Shown here: piece by piece, positions 41,883 to 55,214 of the stretch
How the letters are laid out: every line of letters starts with the position of its first letter
Position numbering within the stretch: the first letter of the stretch is position 1
From: Megascapheus bottae
Taxonomy: Eukaryota; Chordata; Mammalia; Rodentia; Geomyidae
Direction: 5' to 3'
Length of the DNA: 64,000 nucleotides
Assembly: GCA_024803745.1 (NCBI GenBank)
Contig: JANJXV010000037.1
Span: 10,555,001-10,619,000, forward strand
Program-made: the position numbers and the translations under genes
Notes under the pieces: generated by a model
Seen by the model: only the letters and a program-made list of their open reading frames with translations
Databases searched by the model: none
What the model was told of the DNA's origin: nothing

Positions 41883-44284
41883 CCCTGGGGAGCTTCCGTT
41901 CCAGGGACAGGAGGGAGTGTTTGGGCAGGGATCAGGAGAGAGAGGTGGCTCCGGGAGCTTCCCTAGATTACATTCACCAGGTTCCACCCATGGGGCGGCT
42001 TGGCCTCCCCACAACCCAGGAAAACTCCAGATAGGCCAGTGAGGGAGATGGATGGTGCTACCACCCTTTTCACGAGGGAGGCATCTCAAAAGCCAAGGAG
42101 ACAGAAAAAAAACATCAACTTTTAATCCAGACTGCAGATTCAGAAGATTCATAAGTGAAATGATTCCCTAAGGAAATATAAAAAGTTACTTATGGCATGG
42201 CTAAATTGGGCATGCTTCAATCAGGGCCTGTTGAAAAACCATTAAGACATACACGATGATTTTTTTAGATGTATATATGTGAACTCGCTCTGTTAGGAAG
42301 GTTGGCCACTGCTCCAGTTAGAGAGATCTAGCCTTGGCCTCCTGTGTCACTTACCTCCTCCAACTCTGACCCAGAGTTGGAGCAGGAGGGGAAAGTGGGG
42401 GGTGAATCCATTACCCAGAAGGCCTCAGGAGCCACTGCTCACGATAGCAAGGGAGGAGCTTTTTATTGTCACAAGATAACCACTTACCTGCCTTATTCTT
42501 TAGCTCAGCCTGAGAAAGTGAACACTTGTTTGGATACAAGGAAATGACCAGAATCTACTCTTAGACCTGCACCTCAAGTCCTTGCATGGGCAGAGAGGTA
42601 CTGGAGTTGGGAAGCACTACCAGGTCACTCTCTCCCTAGAGAGCACTGAAGGAGTGCAGCTTTTCCAGGGAAAGTGCTAGAATAACCGGAAGTTATTGAG
42701 AACAGTCTCCCCTCCTCATTGCAGTCACCTTCATATTGTCAGGAGAAAGCTTACCTGAGAGCTAACCTCTTGCTGCAGCCTGTGGAAGTGTTTCTCCCCC
42801 CTTTGCTTTGCTTAGGCCTAGAATTTTCAGGCTCACTGCAGGGATAAGGCCTTCCTCGTTCTCATGCTCTGCCTAGGGTCAGGCTCCCAGTTGATGCTAA
42901 ATGTCAACTGCAAAGGAGGACGTCAGGGCGTGGATGTGGCATGTGGGGTAGGGTATGGAAAGTAGACAGGCCTGTATCCAAACTCCTTTCTTGAGGCCCA
43001 TCTGACTCAGCAGCCCCTCCTTTACTGCTAAATTATCAGGAAAAGCAAGAAATTTGAGCTGCACAGTGGTGGCCACGCCGCCTTGTGGGTGACCTGAATC
43101 CGATCCTGGTCAGGCCAAGGCTCTATTTTAAACCCCAGCCTAAGCTTAAGGGCCTTAGCCCAGCAGGCCCATCTCTGATTACAAAACCACTGCCCACCTC
43201 CTAGCCACTCCCCCCTCCCCACACTAGGACCCCCTCCCCCTCAGCCAGTGCTGGGTTCAGTGGGTCTTCTGTTGTTGGCTGGCACCAGCCTCCCGCCTTG
43301 TCCAAACATTCTCCTAATCTCCATCCATCCAGGCACCTGTTGACCTGGATTTTGACCAAAATTTCCCCTCCTGGAAGAGTTCTCTTCTTCAAGCATGAGG
43401 ACACATCACATTAGGACTGTGGTATTGGGCATTGTTTCTGTTGGGGCCAGAGCATGCAGGCTTGGCCAGGATTGTTTTAGGAAAAAAAGGAAGTAGGTTA
43501 CACAAAAGTAGGGACTTCCCATCAGTGAAACAGTGCTCCAGAGACCTTTCCCTCCTCTGCTCACCTGCACAGAGAATGACACTAGAGGGAGCCCCCCTCC
43601 CAATCCTCTGGATCAGGGCTATGGGTTGGGGCTATTCAGTGCCATTTAGCTGATCCCTCCCCCTCCTGCCTTCCTGGAGGGAGAAGTTCAATGTTCAGAT
43701 GGCCCAGCTGTCAGCTGGCTGGACCTGTGTGGACAATCTTTCTCCTGCCCCCACTGGCTCTGAGTCCTGCCAGCCTGGTCTCTGGTCAGTAATGGCCCAT
43801 TGGGAGGCAGTGGTGACAGGGCCAGGGCACCAAGGGGAGAGAGGATGCTGATTATCTTATCTGTGCTGCTGGTCCCCACCTTGAACGGACTGGACTGAAG
43901 GCAGCCCAAGCAATCCCCTGGTCTCATCTATCCCCTCGCTTCCATGACTTGTAGCTCCAGCAGTCAGTGTAGTGTTGCCTCCTGGCTAGGAACAGCTGAG
44001 CAGTGATGCCAACAGCCTTCCATGTCAGGTAAGCACCATTTGCTCCAATCTAGCAGTTGGGGAAATGAGGATAGGAGGTATTTTTCACTGTTGCCTACTG
44101 GAGACAGCTGGAAGTAGGGCTGATGGCCTGGGAGACCCACTTCCCCTCTACTGCAGGGTTTTGGCATCTCATGGGATTCTGGCTATCTCCTCCAGGTGGT
44201 TGGGCTCTGAGGATAGAACAGAATGTCCCACAGGACATCCAGAAATGTCTGAAGATTTCAAGTGCTGGGGATCAGACTTCAAAT
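41883..44284. other. Unique intergenic sequence
   Basis: SINE-free for 2.4 kb, of mixed composition. No exon recognised. Confidence 0.45.
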
Positions 44285-45283
44285 GCTGGGGTGCTTGAAC
44301 TCAGGGTCTGGGTACTGTCCCTGAACTTCCTTTTGCTTAATGCTAGCAATCTACCTACCACTTGAGCCACAGCACCACTTCTGGCTTTTTTTTTTTTTTT
44401 TTTTTTTTTTTGCCAGTCCTAGGGTTTGAACTCAGGGCCTGAGCACTGTCCTTGTGCTTTCTCAAGGTAGTGCTCTACCCTTGAGCCACAACACCACTTT
44501 TGGCTTTTTCTGTGTATATGGTACTAAGGAATCCAACCCTGGGGCTTCATGCACGCCAAGCAAGCATTCTACCACTAAGTCATATTCCCAGCCCCTTTGG
44601 AGACATTTTTGATAGTCTTACCTGGTGTCAACAGGCTAAACACCCTCCAACGTACAGGATAATTAAATGGCTTATAGCACAAAATGTCAGTAGTGTTGTT
44701 TCAAAAAATTCTGGGTTAAATCCTGGAAGTAACTTCCTGGACTAACATGGAAAATTGTAAATGGGCAGGAAGAATTCTCTACTACCTACCACTACTGAAG
44801 GACCAAGACTTAGCTCTCACTGACATAGCCAAGGAACATTCTCCCATTCTGGCTTATGAGACCAGGATTCAAACTTGCTACCTGACTCTTGTTTTTGCTC
44901 ATTGGTTGGCATTTCACCACCTGAGCCATGCCTCCAACCCCATTCTCTTGTGGCTAGGCATGGTAGCACACACCTCTGATCCCAGCCATTTAGGGAGGAG
45001 GACCATAAGATCAAGGTCTACTGGGACGATTTAGCAAGATTTTTTTTTTCTTTTTTTGCTGTTCCTTGGGCTTGAACTCTGGGTCTGAGCACTGTTGGTG
45101 AGTTCCCTTTACTCAAAGCTAGCACTCTACCACTTGAGCAACAGCTCCATTTCTGTTTTTTTCTGTGATTAATTGGATATAAGACTCATACACTTTTCTG
45201 CCTGGGCTGGATTTGAACTGTGATCCTCAGATCTCAGCCTCCTGAGTAGCTAGGATTACAGGCGTGAGCCACTGGCACCAGGC
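44285..45283. repeat. SINE cluster
   Basis: Partial Geo half (-) at 44285-44387; 25-base T run; IDL-Geo (-) at 44412-44597; tRNA-like remnant (-) at 44845-44940; B1-like monomer (+) at 44950-45035; composite SINE (-) at 45040-45283. Confidence 0.75.
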
Positions 45284-46069
45284 TCCAGCGAGACTCCTAA
45301 CTCAGTGGAAGAGTGCTTACCTAGCACGCACCAGCTCTGAATTCAATTCGTATTTACACAAACATCCATACTCTTGCGGCCTTAGGAATATGGCAAGCTG
45401 GCTATTTACCAACTCAGAGCAGTCAGATGCTGAGCAGAGGATGAAGGGCATGGCTAAGATCCATTCCAGCTTCTGAACATGGATGGAGTTCACGCATCCC
45501 ACTTCCAGAAAGCCCCACCCTTCACTAGGATTCTGGGTACACCATGCAAAAGGCAATGGCGACTGTGCCCCTCCAAGCTCATCCCTTAAGGGCTGGCCCT
45601 GGCATGACAGGCAAGTTCGAAGCTCTGGCTGCCTTCCTCACCTCCCCAACCTCTCCCATTTCTATTTAGGAGGCAGCCATGGTGGTGGCTTAGCTTCTGT
45701 CTCTCTCCTGTTTCCTAGGGAGCTCTGCTGAAGCAGCCCAGCCTCCGTGGGTCCATCTGTCAGGGAGGCTGTTCCGCCCCATCGATTGCTGTTCCCAGGG
45801 GGCTCTGTTGCTCCAGGGACCCAATGTGGCCGCCAGATAGGAGAGAACAGCAAGGATAGAAGGTGGGGAGGAGGGCAGTTTGGCAGCAGGGAGAGCTAAG
45901 AGGGGCTGACGCTGCAGTGAGAAGGCACAAATCTGGAGAGGCATAGAAATATAGGGGGCCAGGGGCAGTGAGACAGCAGGCTGGCTAGAATGACCTCTGA
46001 GGCCAGCTGTCACCCTGAGGTCTGTTTTGCCTTTGGACACACCAAGTCCCCACTTGCAAAGACAACAAT

Positions 46070-46130
46070 AAAAATGGCAGCAGCTGACATTTATTGAACA
46101 GCAACAGTGTGCCTGGCACTGGGGCTGGGG
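46070..46130 (+). repeat. MIR fragment
   Basis: GCTGACATTTATTGAACAGC followed by GTGTGCCTGGCACTGG is the MIR start. Confidence 0.65.
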
Positions 46131-46229
46131 CTTCATCCGCGTCTGCTTTCACTTGGAGATCCAGCCCATCCAAAGCAGGTGCTCTCTTCTCCAGCAGGCT
46201 GGGAAGAGGCTGCAGCACTCATCAGTAGC

Positions 46230-47290
46230 CACAGAGAGGAGCTGCAGCTAGTCTGGCCGGCGGGTCGGCCTGGCGCGGTGGCAGTGCCCCAGCTCCAGAC
46301 AGACAGCCAGGTTCGAGGGGGAGGAGGCCGTCTCGCCTGGCCACAGGCCCTGCCCGCCCTCCCCGCGGAGCCGCCTCCTCCCTTGGGCTGCGTGACATCT
46401 GCCCCGCTTCCCGGCCCCAGACAGCTGCCCAAAGCCACGTCAGCACTTCCACCAGGGAGTCTGGAAACTGGCTCTGGCCCCTGCGTTAAGGGTGGAGGAG
46501 GCGGGCTGTGGGTCTCCGATGGGATGGCTCTCAAGTGGGTGACACACACAGCGGAGTAGGGGATGGGGTCGTAGGGCCGCGGGCGGCCTGCGTGTGCATG
46601 TTGGGGCACTTCAGGAAAACGTCTTGGGAGGACAAGACGAGGAGCATATATTCCCACGCAGCCACCATTCTGAGATCCCCAAGGCCCACTCCGCAGCCAA
46701 ATGGTCACTTTGTGGGGCTCAGAAGGGAGGATAAGGAGGTGGAGGTGCGGGGCCCATCTCCACACTCTGGCCAGCTGGGGCCAGAGATAACCAGCGCCTC
46801 CCGGAAAATCATTAGCATCTGTTTGGGCCAGAGAAGTTGGCCCGCAGGCGCCTCCGCCCACCGGAAACGCCTGCCCCCGCCCGAGGCCAGCACTCTGGCC
46901 CCCCCCCCCAGCCAGCCCCAACTCCAGGGGACAACAGCCGTCCACCCGCCCCAGGCCGGGGGCGGCCCTGCCAGGAGGAGGGTGAGAGTAGGACCGCGCC
47001 GTCGGGGGGCTTTCTCAGCAAAGTGGGCGGTCCAGTCCGCGCTCCGGGCAATCCAGACCGACTCTTGGACGTGCCCGGGCTGGCAGCAGCCCAGGGAGTG
47101 TGTGGAAATGACACCGCCAGGGCGGCGGAGACTCCCCCCCCCCTCCTGACATTGGCTGGAAAGTGGAGCAGCTCGTCAGGGACAATCAATGGCGATCGAT
47201 CGCTGCCCGGCGCGGGCGGGCGGGCGGATGGCGCGGGGGAGGGGCAGCACAGCCGGCAGGGCTGGGGGCATCCGTGGCCGAGGTCAAAAA
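46230..47290. promoter_or_regulatory. Second CpG island between CXXC5 and UBE2D2
   Basis: GC-rich, CpG-containing block with Sp1-like sites and two adjacent CGATCGATCG-type sites near 47190, then GCGGGCGGGCGGGCGG. No SINE lies between about 45290 and 48450. It sits about 12 kb upstream of the presumed CXXC5 promoter. It could be an alternative CXXC5 first exon, the promoter of an antisense long non-coding RNA, or a CpG-rich enhancer. No exon can be defined from sequence. Confidence 0.5.
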
Positions 47291-48449
47291 ACACTACAGA
47301 CCTACAAAAGGGCACATCAGGGTCGCACGGACACACAATCCACAGAAAACATCATTGTGGGTTTTCACACCACAAAGGAGACAGACGTAGTTAAGCCACA
47401 CTACAGTCTCTGACACAAGTTCAACAGTCAGTCAAACCTCTGGTTTCCATGTGCATGCATACAAGGAAGTCAAGAGACACATGCAATCAGTCACACTATC
47501 ACACAACCAGTTCACCACACCACCACAGGGCCTCACACCACCACCACTGTGCATTAAACACCCACCGTATTACCAGAACGCAAGATGAAGCATACATTCC
47601 ACTAGCGTCTCAACAACTATGTAACAATACAACAAAGTCATAGCCACATTACACACCATCACAATTTCAAAAAAGGAAAAAAAAAAAAACACCTTAAATT
47701 GGGACTCAATTGCAACAGTACAATGGGATGCATCCCATAACTAAGGGATAAAGCTATTTTACATTCCAACATGTATACAACCCCCCCCCCCATCCAGCAC
47801 AGTAAACACTTTGGCAGGAGCAGATAAATACTTACCACAGGGCCTGACAACATGGTAAACACTCAACACAGGGTCATTGGCTTATTAATGGTCTTGTCTA
47901 TATAAGTGACTGGAGCTACTTAGCATCATCTCTTCAAGTCTGGTCCATTTCTATCTGGGAATCTGATTCATCAGCAGCAAAATTAGTTTGGCCATTACAC
48001 ACATCTGGGAAACTCAAATGTCACAGCAGCTCACACTGAACACCACATTGCAGCTACACTGTCACTTCTCCCAAAACATAGCTATTAATTACCCTCCCCC
48101 CTCCCCCCAAGCAGGTCCATGCAGCTGGCCACCAAAGTCCACAATCTTCACCAGTGCAACCTAACCAGTACAGAGCTACTGCCCCCCATGTCCTACTACT
48201 CTCCACAAAGTTGGAAAATACAAAGCACTTCCCTCCCAAATGGTCAGCCACTCTGCGTCTCAGAGCCCCCCAAATAAGCTCTTGAAGGATTATCCCTAGT
48301 TAGTCCTTCTGCCACTTCATTTCCCCCAATAAACACAGGCAAAATTTGCAAGCTTCCTCAATCTTAGCAACATCTCCCGTTCCAATTTCTCAGTGGGTGC
48401 ATGTATAGGGAGCATAGCCCCTACAAGAGCACATGTATAAGATCACTCC
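47291..48449. other. Unique AC-rich intergenic sequence
   Basis: Loose CAC-rich sequence from 47300 to 47670, with no pure microsatellite, then unique DNA. No SINE and no gene recognised. Confidence 0.45.
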
Positions 48450-48665
48450 TGGGCCAGGCGCAGTGGCTCATGACTATAATCCTAACTACTCACGTGGCTG
48501 GGACCTGCCAGCCCAGGCAGAAAAATCCCTGAGACTTATCTCTAATTAGCCCCTCCACCCTGCCCCACACACCCTGGAAGTGGAACCTGGCTCAATTAGT
48601 AGAGTGCCAGCCATGAACAAAAGAGCTAAGGGACAGTGCCCAGACCTAGAACATAGTACATTACA
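48450..48665 (+). repeat. Composite B1-like/Geo SINE
   Basis: Starts GGGCCAGGCGCAGTGGCTCA, very close to 7SL/Alu-type sequence; right half from CCTGGAAGTGGAACC to GGGACAGTGCCCAG. Confidence 0.8.
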
Positions 48666-49339
48666 GAAGAGACAGGGCAGGAATAAGTGGACCAGGCTGG
48701 ACCCTGTTGAGGGCTTCCAGTAGTCTCATACCCAGGGATCTCCCACCAAAGTCATACCAAGACTTTGGTACTGCCTCCCAACATTTATCAGTGCCCGCAT
48801 GGTTAATTCTCCAGCCTGTGTCCATATCCCAAGTCTGCACACTGATCCAAGTGACAGGCAAGAGTGGGTTTTTGACCTATGATTTGGAAAGAAAGATTCT
48901 TTGATCACCTGCAGCTGGGGGCAGGGAGAGATCTGGTACCCTTCCCCAAGGCTCTCAGTAGCTACCCTACCTCCTTGCCCCAGGCTTTATTCACCAGGAA
49001 GGGCAGCCACAAACAGGCAGGCCAGAGCTTTTCATCTACTCTATTTGTGGACACCTGCTCATAGGTCTCATTCAGTAGGTATAAATGAGCTGTGAGCCTA
49101 AAAGGGCCCAGATACCTTGCTCTTAGGTCCCTGGATGTCCTAGGAACTAGGTCCTACTCCAAGGACAAACCTCGGGCTGGTACAGAAATCTAGGAAAGAC
49201 ACCCTACTATACCTCCATTCCTAAAACCACAAGCACCCACAGACACAACTCTTTAATTTGAATAAGGCCATTTTCCACCAAGCCTTGCCTACAGACCCAG
49301 CTGGGTGCCAAGTATCCATGCTCTCTCTCGCTCCTGACA

Positions 49340-49600
49340 TTTTTTTCCTCCCAGTCCTGGGCTTGAACTCAGGGAGGGCCTGGGCACTGTCCCTGAACTC
49401 CTCCCCCTCACCCTCTGCCAGTCCAGGGGCTTGACCTCAGGGCCTGGGCACTGTTATTGGGATTTCTCAAGGCTAATACTCTATCACTTGAGCTACAGCA
49501 CCACTTCTGCATTTTTCTGTTTATGTGGTACCAAGGAATCAAATTCAGGGCTTCATGCATGCTAGACATGCAATCTACCAATGAGCCACATTCCCAGTCC
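49340..49600 (-). repeat. IDL-Geo SINE joined to a partial second end
   Basis: Two successive SINE ends (CCCAGTCCTGGGCTTGAAC at about 49352 and GCCAGTCCAGGGGCTTGACC at about 49419) precede one full body, so one copy was inserted beside or within the terminus of another. Confidence 0.7.
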
Positions 49601-49829
49601 CAAGTACCAATACTCTAGAGGAAGAAAACCAAAGATAAATTAGTTGCCCAAGATCCTAACTGAAAAGCTCTGGGCCTGTGATTCAAACCCCTATCAAAAT
49701 TATGTTGCTCAAAGCTACAGATTTAGGCCCACACCCATATACATAAACACTGAAGAATGTCTGGGCTCACAAGTCTCACAAACTCCTGAATACATGCACA
49801 GCCTCTCCCCATGAGTGTACTCTTAAGTG

Positions 49830-49884
49830 TGTGCGTACATGTACATGTACACACGTACACACGTACACACGTACACACACACAC
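49830..49884. repeat. (GTACAC)n microsatellite
   Basis: GTACATGTACATGTAC then ACACGTACACACGTAC repeats, grading into (CA)n. Confidence 0.85.
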
Positions 49885-50278
49885 GGACTGGCCTATGCTC
49901 TCCCATGACTAAAGCCCATCAGCCACATTCTCCACACCTCTTTCCTTCCAACAGCTAGAAGAGGCAAGGAGTCTACATTCCCAGGTTTCCGCCCTGACCC
50001 TGCTGGCTACCCCCACCAGAGCACACATTCCTCCTGCTACAGTCAGATAACCAGTCCTAAGGGGCGGTCTGGGGGAGAGCAAAGAATTCTGGGGCCAGGC
50101 TGTTAGTCCCCTTCAGGATCCCTAAGCCCAGTTCTACTGTAAGCATCTGGCACAGTACCAAGCCAGGAACATCCCCTGCAGGTAAAAACCAGCATCAAAC
50201 TAGAACCTACAGTTCCTTCTCATCCCAAGGACATTCTTACCTCTAGAACCTCTTGTGGATGCAAAATCCCTTACATGA

Positions 50279-50485
50279 GGGCCAGGAGTTTGGCCTAGTG
50301 GTTCAAGGGCTTGCCTAGCATGCACGAAGACCCGGGTTCGATTCCTTGGTACCACATACATAGAAAAAAGCTGGAAGTGGTGCTGAGGCACAAGTGGTAG
50401 AGCTCTAGCCTTGAGAAAGTCCAAGGACAGTGCTCAGGCCCTAAGCTCAAGCCCAGGACTGGCAAAAAAAAAAAAAAACAACAAC
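50279..50485 (+). repeat. IDL-Geo SINE, young, 12-base target duplication
   Basis: Complete copy with GACCCGGGTTCGATTCC. TCCCTTACATGA is duplicated at 50267-50278 and 50486-50497. Confidence 0.9.
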
Positions 50486-50497
50486 TCCCTTACATGA

Positions 50498-51581
50498 TTA
50501 GGAACTAAAGTAGGAATATGCCCACAAAAGTACCCTTCCTGACTACATCAACTGCTAGGCAAAAGCCTGACTTACAAGCACCAACAGCCCCTCAACAGCT
50601 TTCCCCATCTGGGGATAGATGTGGTTCTCACAACTCTGCCTGGGTTGCAGCCACTTGGTAGGTTCAGCAGATCTGCAGATATTTGCATACCCAGATGGCC
50701 AAGCCTAAAAGATCAAAGCATTCCCCATAAAGAGGCAGCTGGCTTCTGGGTTGTGGCCCTAGAGAATCATATCTGTTAGACTAGAGGACATGGGAGCCTG
50801 AGGACCCCAGACACAAGGTAAGTGAAAAAAAAGAAAACACTGCTCTGCTTCTGCACTCCCCACACCTTACCCATCTTCAGGGTCTGAAAGACCATGTTAT
50901 GGTTGCCCACAGTGGGTGAACAGGCAAGTGAGACTGGGTTAAGTGGGGATACAGGGACTGCTTCTGAGAAAAGATAACAGAAATATACATCCTGCTGTCC
51001 ACATAAAGCAATCAACAGGAAAGATCTGTGCACCAATGTCACCTGCAGCTAGGTGGGCAAAGGCTTTGGGCTGAATCTGCTTAGCCTGTTCACACACATC
51101 AATATAACTCTCTAACAGCAGTGGGAGAGGAGGTGGGAGTTAGCAGCCTGGATTTTTGGTAGGTCTTGGACTACTAGTTCTTTCACTATATGAGGGAAAT
51201 TGAGGAACTAAGCTCGTGGGATGCCAAATACAACTAAAAACCAAGCCCCCAAAGAGTCTCTTGGGTTTTGTCCATGTATTGATCATACACCTTATAGCTG
51301 CTTAAAAAAAAAAAAAAAAAAAAACCATGTCACTACTGCCCTCTGCTGGCCACTCAGGCACTAGCACTCACTCAGATACCAAAGCCATCAATACCACTCC
51401 CCACGCTGGAGGCACACTTTCAATATTTCTACCCGTGAGCATGCTGCTGTAACCCCATCCAGTTGTCTCCTGGGTCAAGGATTAACAGAGGTCAGGTAAG
51501 TAGGAATCAAGCTACAGACATAATGTGTCAGAGTAGTTCTTCCGCATCCCCCCAAATAAATCTACAATCTAGCCTGTAACT
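50498..51581. other. Unique intergenic sequence
   Basis: No SINE and no gene recognised. A 23-base A run lies at about 51303. Confidence 0.45.
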
Positions 51582-52681
51582 TTTTTTTTTTTGGTGGGTC
51601 ATGGGGCTTGAACTCAGCCTAGGCACTGTCGCTGAGCTCTTCACCTTACCCTTGAGCAAAGACCCACTTCCTGTTTTCTAGAGGTTAATTGAAGATACGT
51701 CTCTGGTCCTTTTGTGCCTGGGCTGGATATGAACCTTGATCCTCAGATCTCAGCCTCCTGAGTAGCTAGGATTACAGGCATGAGCCATTGCCTGGCTAGC
51801 CCATAACTTTTCTTTTTTTGGCCAGTCCTGGGCTTGAAGTTAGGGCCTGAGCACTGTCCTTGGACTTTCTCAAGGCTAGACCTCTATCACTTGAGCCTCA
51901 GCACCACTTCTGCTTTTTTTCCATGTATGTGGTACCAAGGAATCGAATCCAGGTCCTCGTGCATGCTAGGCAAGCACTCGACCACGAGGCCAAACTCCCG
52001 GCCTTTTCTTTTTTTGCCAGTCCTGGGCTTGAGCTTAGGGCCTGAGCACTGTCCTTGGACTTTCTCAAGGCTAGAGCTCTACCACTTGAGCCTCAGCATC
52101 ACTTATGGCTTTTTTCTATGTATGTGGTACCGAGGAATCGAACCCGGGTCTTCGTGCATGCTAGGCAAGCATTCTACCACTACATCAAACTCCTGGCCCC
52201 TCCTATAACTTTTTAACAAGAAATTCTCCAAAATTTATCTCGTTTTCACTAAAGGAGGGACGAGCAGACGCTGTCCTTCTACAAGACAGCTATGACTTTT
52301 TTTTTTTTTTGGGCCAGTCTTGGGCTTTCTCAAGGCTAGCACTCAAACCCTTGAGCCACAGCACCAATTCTTGCTTTTCTGTGCAAGTGGTACCAAGGAT
52401 CCAAAACTGGGTCTTCATGCATGCTAGGCAAGCACTCTTACCACTAGGCCACACTCACAGCCCCAAAATAGCTATCACTTTTTTTTTTGGGGGGGGGGCA
52501 CTCCTGGAGCTTGAATTCTGGGCTTGAGCACTGTCCTTGGGTTGTCTTAAGATGAGAGCTCTACCACTTGAGCCACAGCACAACTTCTGGCTTTTTCTAT
52601 GTATGTGGGACCAAGGAATTGAACCCAGGCCTTCATGCATGCTAGGCAGGCACTCTACCACTAGGCCAAACTCCCAGCCCC
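51582..52681 (-). repeat. Five minus-strand SINEs in a row
   Basis: Composite copy at 51582-51800, IDL-Geo at 51808-52003 and 52004-52199, an IDL-Geo-like copy lacking part of its end at 52299-52463, and IDL-Geo at 52480-52681. The second and third abut with only a T run between, so one inserted into the A-tail of the other. The fourth is flanked by AGCTATGACTTT and AGCTATCACTTT. Confidence 0.85.
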
Positions 52682-53220
52682 TCTATGATTTTCATGATGT
52701 TTCTTGTGACTTTCCAACAAGCGACTAGAAGTCCAAAATACTCTCTAATGGGGCCAGTCACCTTCAATTCCAGGCACAACATCCTGCAGGTATCCACACC
52801 TTCCAAGATGACAGTGATGGGAGGAAAAACTGTTGAGATGAGTCAAATCCATATTGTCTTATTAGTGAAGAAAAATTCTAGACAGCCCTGCTGCCATGCA
52901 AGGTAGTTAGCCTTGCTTTTGCCAATTAGTGTAGAATCTCTCTCATGTCTGAGATGGTGCTGGCTATGGAGTGCAAATATCATACTCGGGGGGAATAAAC
53001 CCAAGAAAACTAGCAATTTGGGAAGTAGCTGTTCTGCTTTACCAAAATCCTCCCCTTATTTAGTCTTGTTCTCTAAAGGCCCTAGAACTTGGAGCAGAAA
53101 CAAAAATAGCACTTCGGCCTAAAGTTCGACACCAGTCAGGGCAACAAATTGAGACCAAATCTCTTCTACCACCATCACTACACCTACACCTACAATTTCC
53201 ACTTTTCTATAGCAAAGAAG

Positions 53221-53693
53221 TCTGAGAATTTGGCCTCGTGGTAGAGTGCTTGTCTAGCATGCACAAAGACCAGGGTTCGATTCCTCTGTACCACATACAT
53301 AGAAAAAAGCTGGGAGTGGTACTATGGCTAAGTGGTAGAGCTCTAGCTTTGAGAAAAGTCTAAGGATGGTGCTCAGGCCCTGAGCTCAAGCACCAGGACT
53401 AGCAAAAAAAAAGAATAGAATGAAATGGAGCAATCAAATGTTGCAGCATTGTAAGTCTGTTCTACACATTTAAAAAAATAAGGAAGTGGGGCTGGGAGTG
53501 TGGCCTAGTGATAGAGTGCTTGCCTAGCACGCACAAAGCTCTGGGTTCAATTCCTTAGTACCACATACACAGAAAAAGCCAGAAGTGGAGATGTGGCTCA
53601 AGTGGCAGAGCACTAGCCTTGAACAAAAAGTGTCCAAGGACAGTGCCCAGGTCTTGAGTTCAATCCCCAGGACTGCCCGCCCTCCCCCCCCCA
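53221..53693 (+). repeat. Two IDL-Geo SINEs
   Basis: Copies at 53221-53413 (GAGAATTTGGCCTCGTGG to GCACCAGGACTAGC) and 53489-53693 (GGGGCTGGGAGTGTGGCC to CCCCAGGACTGCC). The second has AGGAAGTG on both sides. Confidence 0.85.
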
Positions 53694-53984
53694 AATATGA
53701 GGAAGTGAAACTACTGCATGTGATAGGAGTACCAACCTTGAGGGAGAAAGCCAAGTTAAACTAGCTAGGCCCTGAGTCGAGCACCAGAACTAGCACCAAA
53801 CATACAACCTTTCAAAGAACAACAGTTAGATGCTATACTGGTGCTAAACCTGCTAATAAGCAGATTATACTATGCTTCTGGATTGGATCAAACTCCACAA
53901 CTATGTAAAAATGAAAAAATGATCACTTGTCACAAAAATGTCTAACTTTGCCTTGACTAGCACAGGAATGGTCACTTGGAAAGA

Positions 53985-54600
53985 ACAAAGCTGGGAAGTG
54001 GCGCTGTGACTCAAAGTGGAAGAACACTAATCTTTAGCAAAGAAGAAGCCCAAGGATAGCACTCAGGTCCTGGGTTCAGGCCTCACAACAACAAAAAAAA
54101 CTGGTTGGTGAGTCAATGAGGCCTCAAAGGCTTCAGTCAAAATGTTTGAGCCCCACTTAACCGACTAAAATATGGCATTGAAGAAGGAATTGTTCGATGT
54201 GTATTAGCCCTGACAATGTGGTTCTCTTGTCAACTTTCCTAAGAACTGATCTAGAAATAGTGATGGTTCTGACTACCAAGTACTTATTAACCTTAAGTAA
54301 TGTTATGATACCTGGAAAAGGCTTCTAAGGAAGGTTTCTGTGGATTAAGAGAATTGGAGAAAGGTGGTTTTCATTTAAGTCAAGAAAAGCTGAACAGGAA
54401 CCAGGATTCTGGAATTCTTTATGTATCTGTATCTGAATGCATACACACATAGTGCTAAGTTTGCTTCAACTGTTTTCTTTCTTTTTTTTTTCCCCCACAG
54501 TCCTGGGCTTGAGCTCAGGGCCCGAGCACTATCCTTGGACTTTCTCAAAACCAGAGCTCTACCACCTGAGCCTTGGCACCACTTCCAGCTTTTTCTCAGG
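53985..54600. repeat. Partial SINEs
   Basis: Geo half (+) at 53985-54100 and a reversed Geo half at 54483-54600 (CCACAGTCCTGGGCTTGAGC to CCACTTCCAGC), with unique DNA between. Confidence 0.7.
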
Positions 54601-55214
54601 TAGAGCACCACATGAGTTTAAGCCCTGATACAAGCACATACAAACAGAACTCCCCCCGGCCCGCCCAAGATCACCAACCCTATCCACACTAGAATCAGAG
54701 CTCAAGTAGGAGAGCACTAACCCAAAAGCTAGGTTGAATTCAAATTCTAGTAACTCAACCCCCTCCCTCTCACCACACACACAAAAACCCCCCTATGAAC
54801 AAAACCCTCCTCACTGGGCATTAAAAGGTGCTATACAACACAGATAAATCCTGAGTTTCACTTCAACTGAATACATTGTAACTGTAATTTAGAAATAACC
54901 CATTTCTCCTGACAATTTAAAGCTCAAAGTAACTTATCAAGGCAAAGAGAAATGACCCAGAAAGTTAGCTAGCAGTAGGAACTTCCAAAAACTGCTAATT
55001 TTGCTAGGTTAGGTTGGTTCACAGAAAAAGTTTCTTTCTCTGACCATATTTTCCTCTCCTTACATACTTTTATCCTCTCCCCTCTACCCACCATTTCCAC
55101 AGGCTTTCCAAATCTGTAGAAACTGGCTGGACAATGCTCCTTTTGAGTACTGGCTAATAACAGAACATGCAGATACCTGAAATTGTTTAAAAGAGACTAC
55201 TCCCATTATAACTT

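Noticed and set aside
46133..46945. 270-codon open frame on the minus strand in the second CpG island
   Set aside because: Same composition effect. No recognisable domain, no splice context and several other frames open at once.
51834..52208. 124-codon open frame resembling a repeated family in the window (LSSGPEHCPWTFSRLELYHLS)
   Set aside because: The recurring peptide is the reverse translation of the IDL-Geo SINE, found wherever that SINE lies in the minus orientation.
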